DNA from: Hygrocybe punicea
Taxonomy: Eukaryota > Basidiomycota > Agaricomycetes > Agaricales > Hygrophoraceae
Length of the DNA stretch: 64,000 nt
Direction of reading: 5' to 3'
Assembly (NCBI GenBank): GCA_963556145.1
Contig: OY744469.1
Coordinates: 1,860,001-1,924,000 of the forward strand
Each line of letters opens with the position of its first letter. The stretch's first letter is position 1. The translations under genes were made by a program, and so were the position numbers. Of the stretch, positions 1-10,118 are shown piece by piece. The notes beneath the pieces were generated by a model. That model did no database searches. It was given only the letters and a program-made list of their open reading frames with translations, and had not been told where the DNA came from.

Positions 1-1113
1 GGGAGGAATACAAGAAGGAAGAGGGGGTGCGTTGGGAAGTCGAGGAAGCATCACAGTTGCAGGAGGAAAAGGAGGAGGAGGAAGCGAGGAGACAACGGGT
101 TGAGAAGGCGGCAGAGCTCGAGCGGAAATGGGCAGAGGATTTGCAGATGTACAAGGAGGATATAAATAGGAGGGCGGAGGTGGAGAAGCAGATTGAGGAG
201 GCGGAAAGGGCAAAGGTGGCAGAGGTAGCAAAAAGGGATGATGCAGCCACGGAAAGGGACCGGGAGGAGACCACACAAACCAGCAATCACGGAAGCGAGG
301 ATGAGGAGGGCACCTGGTCTGATCAACAACTACGAAAATGCAAGAGGCTTCAAGCACTTAACGCAATCAAGAACAAAAAGGTCAACCGGGACAACAAAAC
401 CGTTCACGGGGACTACAACAGCAGTGACGATTTCTCGAATGCGAGCGGGAACAAGGACGTGGAACCGAAGGGAAAGATTCCGGGGGTAAGTGATACTCAG
501 GCTCATTCATCATTTCCATCTAACAATTCTGTAGTATATGCAATCGTACCGGATCCGGCAATGCGATGCGTGTGTGACCACCAATGCTGTTTGTCGTGGA
601 ATCGAGGGATACACATGCGATCGATGCAAAAGGCTTAAACGACGTTGCGGACTGTCGACGAAGGGACCGGCCACCAGAGCCGGAAAAGTGGAAAGGAAAG
701 GGAAGGCGAAGGCGGGTAGTCCAAAGAGAAAGGTCATCGCGAAGAAGATTCCAAAGCTGGTGAAGAAGCCCAGGCTATGGGCCAGAGAGGCGTCGACTAG
801 CAAACGGATGTTAACCGATGTCGAACCAGATACGGAATCGGAGCGGGACAATGGGAGGCGAGGAAATCCGTTCAAGCACCTGCAGATCGGAGCCAGAATC
901 AGTGACCATGTCTGGGCAATGCCCAAGATGGCAATGGAAACACAGAGGGAGATATTGACGATCGCGGATGGCCTCTCTGAATATGTCGCGGAGGTCCACA
1001 CAAAGCTAACCCATTGGACGAAGGAGCTAAATCGACTACGCGCGAACCAAGCCCATATCTTCAGCCAACTCGACATGATCGACACGAAACTCGACGAAGG
1101 GAGAAGGGAATAA
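1..1113 (+). CDS. Zn2Cys6 coiled-coil protein of the LTR element, copy 1 (5' cut by window)
   Basis: This is the 3' part of the antisense gene carried by the element. Exon 2 runs from the window edge to 485, the intron is 486-534 (GTAAGT...TGTAG), and exon 3 is 535-1113. The visible part holds the acidic coiled coil and the Cys cluster C-X2-C-X6-C-X7-C-X2-C-X6-C, the canonical Zn2Cys6 spacing. A C-terminal coiled coil follows. The complete gene is described at 3997-5447. The cluster has KRLKRRC here, whereas the copy at 3997-5447 has KRLKQRC. Confidence 0.7.
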
Positions 1114-1450
1114 AAGGGGAATGGACGAAAAGGGAAGGGAAAGCGGAACGTCGAACAATGTATATAAAATAAAAATAGAGTATATAATAAAACTATAAAC
1201 GGAAAAGAGGGAAACGGAACGACGAGATAAGATAACCGGAATCTGGGGGTCAAGGAGGAGGACGGGACCAGAATACAATGGAAACGAAACAGGTCTGGAA
1301 CGAGCGGGAAACAATGGAAACTAGAAATGGAAACGAAAATATCAACAAGTGAGAACCGGGAACGTGAACGGAAAGCGGAACGGAAGACGAAAACGCAAAA
1401 ATAGGAGACGGAAACGGGTCTATATCCCCACAAGAGTTTCTGAAAGAAGG

Positions 1451-2872
1451 TCAGAGGTGGAACGATGAGAGGAGGTGTAGAACTTCTTGCAAATATTCGA
1501 GCGAGGTGTCGAGGGGGTGGAGGTCCAAAATGTGATGACAAAGTAGAATGAAGACGGAAACGAGGAACAATAAAAATTTGAGAACCGGAGTGCCGACACC
1601 AACACGATCCCATATAACGGGTGTGCCGCGTGACGGGTCTAAAAATGATGGGGTGCCCCAAGCAGGCGAAGACAGAACCGACAACGATACGGGAGCGGAA
1701 ACAACGAGGGGAACCAGGAATGAGGGGGTTGACATAACGGAATCAGAACCAGATTTAAAATCAAATAAAAGGGGTGAAATGGGGTCCAGAATGGGAACGG
1801 GTACGGAATGCTCAACCAAGGTCGACGGAATCTCGATAGACGGTGACGGAGGACAATATGGCGGCAATATCGGGGACGGAATGTCTATTTCTGGAGAATC
1901 CGAGGACAATGGGAGCGGGTCCGGTACGAGTTCATGGACGGAAAGCGGAGGGGTCGAATCCAGAGACGATGTGGACGAAATAGGAAATGAAATGGATAAA
2001 TCGGTGACCGGCATCGATAAATGGGGAATGGGATCGGACGGGGATGACACGGGACTGGACAACAAAACCTGTAAACAAATAACGGTCTCGACGGGCACTG
2101 GAATGGACGGGGACGGGGAACACGATGATGGGGACAGAGTATACGAAGGACTGGAATGAACGTGGGGGATGGAATGAACGACAGTGGGTGGGATCAAGGT
2201 CGGAATCAGGACCGGAGATGACAAAGCTATGACGGGTGGGGGACTGGGACCGGAATCGGGACTAGAGATAGTAACAGCAAGGGAAGGGGATTTCGGAACG
2301 GAGTGATAACCAGAAAGTAGGAATAAGGCGGCATCGTGGAAAACATCGAGTGGGTACGGATCGTCGTGGTAATGGTCGGGAAGAAGGTAATGGAGGCGTT
2401 CTTCAATACGTAGATGAAGGTCTGAGTCGAATCCATTGGCGAAGTATGTGTTCCGTTGTTTATCCGATAGACGGCCATTGTCAAACAAGACACCGGAAAC
2501 GCGTATGAAATCCTGGAAATATTGTCCTAAGTCCGCTTTGTTCTCTATACCGTAAGCCGATTGTCGTCGCGTAAGTTGACCGAGATCCGAGATCGTATAC
2601 CAGATGGAATCCATAGCACCGGGATAAAAGTCGAAGACGGCACGTCGGAAAGCGATGAAGTCTTTAGCGGAAGTGGCGGGAAGTGTCAACCAGAGTTCAT
2701 AATCATCATTGTTGAGGTACCATAGCGTGTAGTGAATCTTCAAAGCGTCCATGAGTCCACAATCGGAACAGAGTATGTCGATTTCGTCAAAGAAGGGGGG
2801 AAGGTTGAGTTCATTTCCGTCGAATGTCGGGGCTGAGGAATCACCTCGGAGAGGCATGAATCTGTGCGTCAT
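1451..2872 (-). CDS. gag-like protein of the LTR element, unit 1 (473 aa)
   Basis: The first ~200 residues have the alpha-helical character of basidiomycete retrotransposon gag domains, with segments such as WYLNNDDYELW, FRRAVFDFYPGA and GQYFQDFIRVSG. The remainder is a Pro/Ser/Val-rich tail without a CCHC zinc knuckle, protease or RT motif. The start is the first ATG after an upstream in-frame stop (TAA). It lies about 190 bp from the primer-binding site, as expected for gag. A spliced upstream leader cannot be excluded. gag would form the particle shell; polymerase functions must come from elsewhere. Confidence 0.7.
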   Translation of the reverse strand: MTHRFMPLRGDSSAPTFDGNELNLPPFFDEIDILCSDCGLMDALKIHYTLWYLNNDDYELWLTLPATSAKDFIAFRRAVFDFYPGAMDSIWYTISDLGQLTRRQSAYGIENKADLGQYFQDFIRVSGVLFDNGRLSDKQRNTYFANGFDSDLHLRIEERLHYLLPDHYHDDPYPLDVFHDAALFLLSGYHSVPKSPSLAVTISSPDSGPSPPPVIALSSPVLIPTLIPPTVVHSIPHVHSSPSYTLSPSSCSPSPSIPVPVETVICLQVLLSSPVSSPSDPIPHLSMPVTDLSISFPISSTSSLDSTPPLSVHELVPDPLPLSSDSPEIDIPSPILPPYCPPSPSIEIPSTLVEHSVPVPILDPISPLLFDFKSGSDSVMSTPSFLVPLVVSAPVSLSVLSSPAWGTPSFLDPSRGTPVIWDRVGVGTPVLKFLLFLVSVFILLCHHILDLHPLDTSLEYLQEVLHLLSSFHL

Positions 2873-3046
2873 ATCGGGAATGTCTAAATCGGGATGCGGG
2901 TTGGAAAGCGGGTCAGGTCGAGGAGGTACGAGGAAGGGGTCGAAGTCGTAAGCGGGGCTGAGCGATTAGAGTCGGGAACAAAGAAAAAATGTCATGAAAG
3001 TCAAACCCGACGGTGGGGAGGGTATGAAAAGACAAAAGAACTAAAC

Positions 3047-3064
3047 TCCTCACGGTGGGCTCCA
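3047..3064 (-). other. Primer-binding site, unit 1
   Basis: On the minus strand the LTR end (..TCACA) is followed by AC and then TGGAGCCCACCGTGAGG. A TGG start within a few bases of the LTR is the usual tRNA primer-binding arrangement in Ty3/Gypsy elements. The same site recurs in the other units. The tRNA partner was not identified. Confidence 0.65.
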
Positions 3065-3066
3065 GT

Positions 3067-3659
3067 TGTGATGGCGAGTTCTGTTGTAGACCCGGAATAG
3101 GAATCTACGGAAAGGGTGATCAGCTAAGAAGTGATCAGAGGAGTAAAGTCTTTCTATAGTGTCTAGTCAATCCAACCCGAATCCAGGGTTCCAGATCAGA
3201 GGGGAAGTGAAGGGAGTGGAGTATGAAGACTAATATGGATGATACGAATAGTGGACTAAGAAATAGAACTGAAGGGGAGTGATAACCTGTATTTTCTCTA
3301 TGGTTGTAGTATAAGGGTACATCTTTTATACTACTGGGAGTGATCCTGTGCTGTAGTAACTATGTACTACAAGCGAAGGCTGTAACTGATAGGAGTGGAG
3401 TGGAGCGGAGTATAGGAGGAATGGTGCTATGTACTAAGTAACAGGAAATGAAGATATATCATATGTAACTATATACGTACTGATTCCGGGTCGTTAGAGA
3501 CATCGCATCTTGAGTATGAACGATTCTGGAGGGGGATCCGGAGCGGAATCGACAGAGAGGACCGGAATCGGGCAGAATCGATGATACATGAATGGGAATG
3601 GATGGGGACAATGTGGGATATGAAGAGGATTCGGGTCCAGATGGCCTGGAGCCCCTACA
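3067..3659 (-). repeat. LTR 1 of the array
   Basis: This 593 bp direct repeat begins TGTGATGG and ends CCCCTACA on the plus strand, so its termini are TGT...ACA as expected of an LTR. It lies between the primer-binding site (3047-3064) and the leader of the Zn2Cys6 gene. By eye it is identical to the LTR at 7401-7993. Its last 120 bases are rich in CGG triplets. Confidence 0.8.
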
Positions 3660-3996
3660 TCCGGTCAGGACTCAGATAGAGACCATCCCTGGTCGATCCA
3701 TACGAAATAACGAAGATACCGGGGTCGTGGGAATAAATGAGTGGAGGCGATGTTGAAAATGGGCGGAATCAATTGTACAACATGAACAAGATCGAAGCCG
3801 GCGGGTATCGAAGCGTCGGGAAGCAGTGGTCCGGAGCTACCAAAAGAGGGTGGGGCGAAACGGCTGGATAAAGGAACAATGGTCACGTGATGGGGCAACA
3901 AATACAAACAAGAAAACTTTTCAACACGACTTCAACAATCTCGACAACAACCTCAACAAGCCCAACAAACCCAACAAACACCAACACCAACACCAG

Positions 3997-5447
3997 ATGT
4001 CGACGGAATACAACCATTTCCTCAATACTCTCGATGCGGAAACGCAGCAAGACTTTGAGAGCGCTGTAGCCGAGTTACTAGAAGTCGATGCGGCCGGAAT
4101 CGATATTGTACGTGACAGATTTGAGAACGAAGCATGGCAATGGGTGGTGAGATGACGACAGGCCATGGTAAGTGATTCCGTTCTTGTAAATGACCTGAAC
4201 TAACGATACCACGCAGCGGAACTACAGGGGAATATCGACGGAAAACCGGGACAATGGAATCAATGTGATGGAACCAAGGGACTTCTCGATGGGCGGAGAG
4301 ATGGTGGTCGAGGTCGAGAAATGGTTGTGGAGCTGGGAGGAATACAAGAAGGAAGAGGGGGTGCGTTGGGAAGTCGAGGAAGCATCACAGTTGCAGGAGG
4401 AAAAGGAGGAGGAGGAAGCGAGGAGACAACGGGTTGAGAAGGCGGCAGAGCTCGAGCGGAAATGGGCAGAGGATTTGCAGATGTACAAGGAGGATATAAA
4501 TAGGAGGGCGGAGGTGGAGAAGCAGATTGAGGAGGCGGAAAGGGCAAAGGTGGCAGAGGTAGCAAAAAGGGATGATGCAGCCACGGAAAGGGACCGGGAG
4601 GAGACCACACAAACCAGCAATCACGGAAGCGAGGATGAGGAGGGCACCTGGTCTGATCAACAACTACGAAAATGCAAGAGGCTTCAAGCACTTAACGCAA
4701 TCAAGAACAAAAAGGTCAACCGGGACAACAAAACCGTTCACGGGGACTACAACAGCAGTGACGATTTCTCGAATGCGAGCGGGAACAAGGACGTGGAACC
4801 GAAGGGAAAGATTCCGGGGGTAAGTGATACTCAGGCTCATTCATCATTTCCATCTAACAATTCTGTAGTATATGCAATCGTACCGGATCCGGCAATGCGA
4901 TGCGTGTGTGACCACCAATGCTGTTTGTCGTGGAATCGAGGGATACACATGCGATCGATGCAAAAGGCTTAAACAACGTTGCGGACTGTCGACGAAGGGA
5001 CCGGCCACCAGAGCCGGAAAAGTGGAAAGGAAAGGGAAGGCGAAGGCGGGTAGTCCAAAGAGAAAGGTCATCGCGAAGAAGATTCCAAAGCTGGTGAAGA
5101 AGCCCAGGCTATGGGCCAGAGAGGCGTCGACTAGCAAACGGATGTTAACCGATGTCGAACCAGATACGGAATCGGAGCGGGACAATGGGAGGCGAGGAAA
5201 TCCGTTCAAGCACCTGCAGATCGGAGCCAGAATCAGTGACCATGTCTGGGCAATGCCCAAGATGGCAATGGAAACACAGAGGGAGATATTGACGATCGCG
5301 GATGGCCTCTCTGAATATGTCGCGGAGGTCCACACAAAGCTAACCCATTGGACGAAGGAGCTAAATCGACTACGCGCGAACCAAGCCCATATCTTCAGCC
5401 AACTCGACATGATCGACACGAAACTCGACGAAGGGAGAAGGGAATAA
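3997..5447 (+). CDS. Zn2Cys6 coiled-coil protein of the LTR element, copy 2 (443 aa)
   Basis: I join three exons: 3997-4146, 4217-4819 and 4869-5447. All junctions are phase 0 and the reading frame stays open over 443 codons. Intron 1 uses GTGAGA at 4147 because the nearby GTAAGT at 4168 lies after an in-frame stop; intron 2 is GTAAGT...TGTAG. The protein has an N-terminal acidic segment, a Glu/Lys/Arg-rich coiled coil (about residues 80-150), and a Zn2Cys6 cluster with Cys at about 261, 264, 271, 279, 282 and 289. A basic stretch and a C-terminal Leu-rich coiled coil follow. Zn2Cys6 clusters in fungi bind CGG-type DNA sites, usually from the N-terminus; here the cluster is central. The gene lies inside the element, antisense to gag. 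This copy has Arg to Gln at about residue 287. A DNA-binding regulator is inferred, not shown. Confidence 0.7.
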
Positions 5448-5784
5448 AAGGGGAATGGACGAAAAGGGAAGGGAAAGCGGAACGTCGAACAATGTATATA
5501 AAATAAAAATAGAGTATATAATAAAACTATAAACGGAAAAGAGGGAAACGGAACGACGAGATAAGATAACCGGAATCTGGGGGTCAAGGAGGAGGACGGG
5601 ACCAGAATACAATGGAAACGAAACAGGTCTGGAACGAGCGGGAAACAATGGAAACTAGAAATGGAAACGAAAATATCAACAAGTGAGAACCGGGAACGTG
5701 AACGGAAAGCGGAACGGAAGACGAAAACGCAAAAATAGGAGACGGAAACGGGTCTATATCCCCACAAGAGTTTCTGAAAGAAGG

Positions 5785-7206
5785 TCAGAGGTGGAACGAT
5801 GAGAGGAGGTGTAGAACTTCTTGCAAATATTCGAGCGAGGTGTCGAGGGGGTGGAGGTCCAAAATGTGATGACAAAGTAGAATGAAGACGGAAACGAGGA
5901 ACAATAAAAATTTGAGAACCGGAGTGCCGACACCAACACGATCCCATATAACGGGTGTGCCGCGTGACGGGTCTAAAAACGATGGGGTGCCCCAAGCAGG
6001 CGAAGACAGAACCGACAACGATACGGGAGCGGAAACAACGAGGGGAACCAGGAATGAGGGGGTTGACATAACGGAATCAGAACCAGATTTAAAATCAAAT
6101 AAAAGGGGTGAAATGGGGTCCAGAATGGGAACGGGTACGGAATGCTCAACCAAGGTCGACGGAATCTCGATAGACGGTGACGGAGGACAATATGGCGGCA
6201 ATATCGGGGACGGAATGTCTATTTCTGGAGAATCCGAGGACAATGGGAGCGGGTCCGGTACGAGTTCATGGACGGAAAGCGGAGGGGTCGAATCCAGAGA
6301 CGATGTGGACGAAATAGGAAATGAAATGGATAAATCGGTGACCGGCATCGATAAATGGGGAATGGGATCGGACGGGGATGACACGGGACTGGACAACAAA
6401 ACCTGTAAACAAATAACGGTCTCGACGGGCACTGGAATGGACGGGGACGGGGAACACGATGATGGGGACAGAGTATACGAAGGACTGGAATGAACGTGGG
6501 GGATGGAATGAACGACAGTGGGTGGGATCAAGGTCGGAATCAGGACCGGAGATGACAAAGCTATGACGGGTGGGGGACTGGGACCGGAATCGGGACTAGA
6601 GATAGTAACAGCAAGGGAAGGGGATTTCGGAACGGAGTGATAACCAGAAAGTAGGAATAAGGCGGCATCGTGGAAAACATCGAGTGGGTACGGATCGTCG
6701 TGGTAATGGTCGGGAAGAAGGTAATGGAGGCGTTCTTCAATACGTAGATGAAGGTCTGAGTCGAATCCATTGGCGAAGTATGTGTTCCGTTGTTTATCCG
6801 ATAGACGGCCATTGTCAAACAAGACACCGGAAACGCGTATGAAATCCTGGAAATATTGTCCTAAGTCCGCTTTGTTCTCTATACCGTAAGCCGATTGTCG
6901 TCGCGTAAGTTGACCGAGATCCGAGATCGTATACCAGATGGAATCCATAGCACCGGGATAAAAGTCGAAGACGGCACGTCGGAAAGTGATGAAGTCTTTA
7001 GCGGAAGTGGCGGGAAGTGTCAACCAGAGTTCATAATCATCATTGTTGAGGTACCATAGCGTGTAGTGAATCTTCAAAGCGTCCATGAGTCCACAATCGG
7101 AACAGAGTATGTCGATTTCGTCAAAGAAGGGGGGAAGGTTGAGTTCATTTCCGTCGAATGTCGGGGCTGAGGAATCACCTCGGAGAGGCATGAATCTGTG
7201 CGTCAT
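5785..7206 (-). CDS. gag-like protein of the LTR element, unit 2 (473 aa)
   Basis: Same ORF as in unit 1. The only difference I saw is Ala to Thr (KDFITF for KDFIAF), caused by a CpG to TpG type change at about 6987. It is convergent with the Zn2Cys6 gene at 3997-5447. Confidence 0.7.
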   Translation of the reverse strand: MTHRFMPLRGDSSAPTFDGNELNLPPFFDEIDILCSDCGLMDALKIHYTLWYLNNDDYELWLTLPATSAKDFITFRRAVFDFYPGAMDSIWYTISDLGQLTRRQSAYGIENKADLGQYFQDFIRVSGVLFDNGRLSDKQRNTYFANGFDSDLHLRIEERLHYLLPDHYHDDPYPLDVFHDAALFLLSGYHSVPKSPSLAVTISSPDSGPSPPPVIALSSPVLIPTLIPPTVVHSIPHVHSSPSYTLSPSSCSPSPSIPVPVETVICLQVLLSSPVSSPSDPIPHLSMPVTDLSISFPISSTSSLDSTPPLSVHELVPDPLPLSSDSPEIDIPSPILPPYCPPSPSIEIPSTLVEHSVPVPILDPISPLLFDFKSGSDSVMSTPSFLVPLVVSAPVSLSVLSSPAWGTPSFLDPSRGTPVIWDRVGVGTPVLKFLLFLVSVFILLCHHILDLHPLDTSLEYLQEVLHLLSSFHL

Positions 7207-7380
7207 ATCGGGAATGTCTAAATCGGGATGCGGGTTGGAAAGCGGGTCAGGTCGAGGAGGTACGAGGAAGGGGTCGAAGTCGTAAGCGGGGCTGAGCGAT
7301 TAGAGTCGGGAACAAAGAAAAAATGTCATGAAAGTCAAACCCGACGGTGGGGAGGGTATGAAAAGACAAAAGAACTAAAC

Positions 7381-7398
7381 TCCTCACGGTGGGCTCCA
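7381..7398 (-). other. Primer-binding site, unit 2
   Basis: Exact copy of the site at 3047-3064, two bases from the LTR at 7401. Confidence 0.65.
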
Positions 7399-7400
7399 GT

Positions 7401-7993
7401 TGTGATGGCGAGTTCTGTTGTAGACCCGGAATAGGAATCTACGGAAAGGGTGATCAGCTAAGAAGTGATCAGAGGAGTAAAGTCTTTCTATAGTGTCTAG
7501 TCAATCCAACCCGAATCCAGGGTTCCAGATCAGAGGGGAAGTGAAGGGAGTGGAGTATGAAGACTAATATGGATGATACGAATAGTGGACTAAGAAATAG
7601 AACTGAAGGGGAGTGATAACCTGTATTTTCTCTATGGTTGTAGTATAAGGGTACATCTTTTATACTACTGGGAGTGATCCTGTGCTGTAGTAACTATGTA
7701 CTACAAGCGAAGGCTGTAACTGATAGGAGTGGAGTGGAGCGGAGTATAGGAGGAATGGTGCTATGTACTAAGTAACAGGAAATGAAGATATATCATATGT
7801 AACTATATACGTACTGATTCCGGGTCGTTAGAGACATCGCATCTTGAGTATGAACGATTCTGGAGGGGGATCCGGAGCGGAATCGACAGAGAGGACCGGA
7901 ATCGGGCAGAATCGATGATACATGAATGGGAATGGATGGGGACAATGTGGGATATGAAGAGGATTCGGGTCCAGATGGCCTGGAGCCCCTACA
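7401..7993 (-). repeat. LTR 2 of the array
   Basis: Same 593 bp repeat, shared by the two complete units on either side. By eye it matches the LTR at 3067-3659 base for base, which implies very recent duplication or ongoing homogenisation. Confidence 0.8.
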
Positions 7994-8330
7994 TCCGGTC
8001 AGGACTCAGATAGAGACCATCCCTGGTCGATCCATACGAAATAACGAAGATACCGGGGTCGTGGGAATAAATGAGTGGAGGCGATGTTGAAAATGGGCGG
8101 AATCAATTGTACAACATGAACAAGATCGAAGCCGGCGGGTATCGAAGCGTCGGGAAGCAGTGGTCCGGAGCTACCAAAAGAGGGTGGGGCGAAACGGCTG
8201 GATAAAGGAACAATGGTCACGTGATGGGGCAACAAATACAAACAAGAAAACTTTTCAACACGACTTCAACAATCTCGACAACAACCTCAACAAGCCCAAC
8301 AAACCCAACAAACACCAACACCAACACCAG

Positions 8331-9781
8331 ATGTCGACGGAATACAACCATTTCCTCAATACTCTCGATGCGGAAACGCAGCAAGACTTTGAGAGCGCTG
8401 TAGCCGAGTTACTAGAAGTCGATGCGGCCGGAATCGATATTGTACGTGACAGATTTGAGAACGAAGCATGGCAATGGGTGGTGAGATGACGACAGGCCAT
8501 GGTAAGTGATTCCGTTCTTGTAAATGACCTGAACTAACGATACCACGCAGCGGAACTACAGGGGAATATCGACGGAAAACCGGGACAATGGAATCAATGT
8601 GATGGAACCAAGGGACTTCTCGATGGGCGGAGAGATGGTGGTCGAGGTCGAGAAATGGTTGTGGAGCTGGGAGGAATACAAGAAGGAAGAGGGGGTGCGT
8701 TGGGAAGTCGAGGAAGCATCACAGTTGCAGGAGGAAAAGGAGGAGGAGGAAGCGAGGAGACAACGGGTTGAGAAGGCGGCAGAGCTCGAGCGGAAATGGG
8801 CAGAGGATTTGCAGATGTACAAGGAGGATATAAATAGGAGGGCGGAGGTGGAGAAGCAGATTGAGGAGGCGGAAAGGGCAAAGGTGGCAGAGGTAGCAAA
8901 AAGGGATGATGCAGCCACGGAAAGGGACCGGGAGGAGACCACACAAACCAGCAATCACGGAAGCGAGGATGAGGAGGGCACCTGGTCTGATCAACAACTA
9001 CGAAAATGCAAGAGGCTTCAAGCACTTAACGCAATCAAGAACAAAAAGGTCAACCGGGACAACAAAACCGTTCACGGGGACTACAACAGCAGTGACGATT
9101 TCTCGAATGCGAGCGGGAACAAGGACGTGGAACCGAAGGGAAAGATTCCGGGGGTAAGTGATACTCAGGCTCATTCATCATTTCCATCTAACAATTCTGT
9201 AGTATATGCAATCGTACCGGATCCGGCAATGCGATGCGTGTGTGACCACCAATGCTGTTTGTCGTGGAATCGAGGGATACACATGCGATCGATGCAAAAG
9301 GCTTAAACGACGTTGCGGACTGTCGACGAAGGGACCGGCCACCAGAGCCGGAAAAGTGGAAAGGAAAGGGAAGGCGAAGGCGGGTAGTCCAAAGAGAAAG
9401 GTCATCGCGAAGAAGATTCCAAAGCTGGTGAAGAAGCCCAGGCTATGGGCCAGAGAGGCGTCGACTAGCAAACGGATGTTAACCGATGTCGAACCAGATA
9501 CGGAATCGGAGCGGGACAATGGGAGGCGAGGAAATCCGTTCAAGCACCTGCAGATCGGAGCCAGAATCAGTGACCATGTCTGGGCAATGCCCAAGATGGC
9601 AATGGAAACACAGAGGGAGATATTGACGATCGCGGATGGCCTCTCTGAATATGTCGCGGAGGTCCACACAAAGCTAACCCATTGGACGAAGGAGCTAAAT
9701 CGACTACGCGCGAACCAAGCCCATATCTTCAGCCAACTCGACATGATCGACACGAAACTCGACGAAGGGAGAAGGGAATAA
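8331..9781 (+). CDS. Zn2Cys6 coiled-coil protein of the LTR element, copy 3 (443 aa)
   Basis: The exon structure is the same as in the copy 4,334 bp upstream: 8331-8480, 8551-9153 and 9203-9781. The cluster reads KRLKRRC as in the first copy. The gene ends 337 bp before the 3' end of the convergent gag gene at 10119. No fourth copy exists because the array ends at 12327, before the next first exon would begin. Confidence 0.7.
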
Positions 9782-10118
9782 AAGGGGAATGGACGAAAAG
9801 GGAAGGGAAAGCGGAACGTCGAACAATGTATATAAAATAAAAATAGAGTATATAATAAAACTATAAACGGAAAAGAGGGAAACGGAACGACGAGATAAGA
9901 TAACCGGAATCTGGGGGTCAAGGAGGAGGACGGGACCAGAATACAATGGAAACGAAACAGGTCTGGAACGAGCGGGAAACAATGGAAACTAGAAATGGAA
10001 ACGAAAATATCAACAAGTGAGAACCGGGAACGTGAACGGAAAGCGGAACGGAAGACGAAAACGCAAAAATAGGAGACGGAAACGGGTCTATATCCCCACA
10101 AGAGTTTCTGAAAGAAGG

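Noticed and set aside
510..1661. 383-aa minus-strand ORF overlapping the Zn2Cys6 exon (repeated at 4844 and 9178)
   Set aside because: It is antisense to the better supported spliced gene and made of Phe/Ser/Arg-rich low-complexity sequence from a GGAA-rich DNA stretch. No pol motif is present.
1548..2159. 203-aa plus-strand Gly/Asp-rich ORF (repeated in each unit)
   Set aside because: It is the shadow of the Pro/Ser-rich tail of gag.
3665..3907. 80-aa minus-strand ORF next to the LTR as a pol C-terminus
   Set aside because: Its WIDQGWSL and PRPRYLRYF segments recall tails of Gypsy polyproteins only loosely. No integrase or chromodomain core was found.
4168..4216. GTAAGT at 4168 as donor of the first Zn2Cys6 intron
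   Set aside because: An in-frame TGA at 4153-4155 precedes it. The GTGAGA donor at 4147 keeps the frame open.
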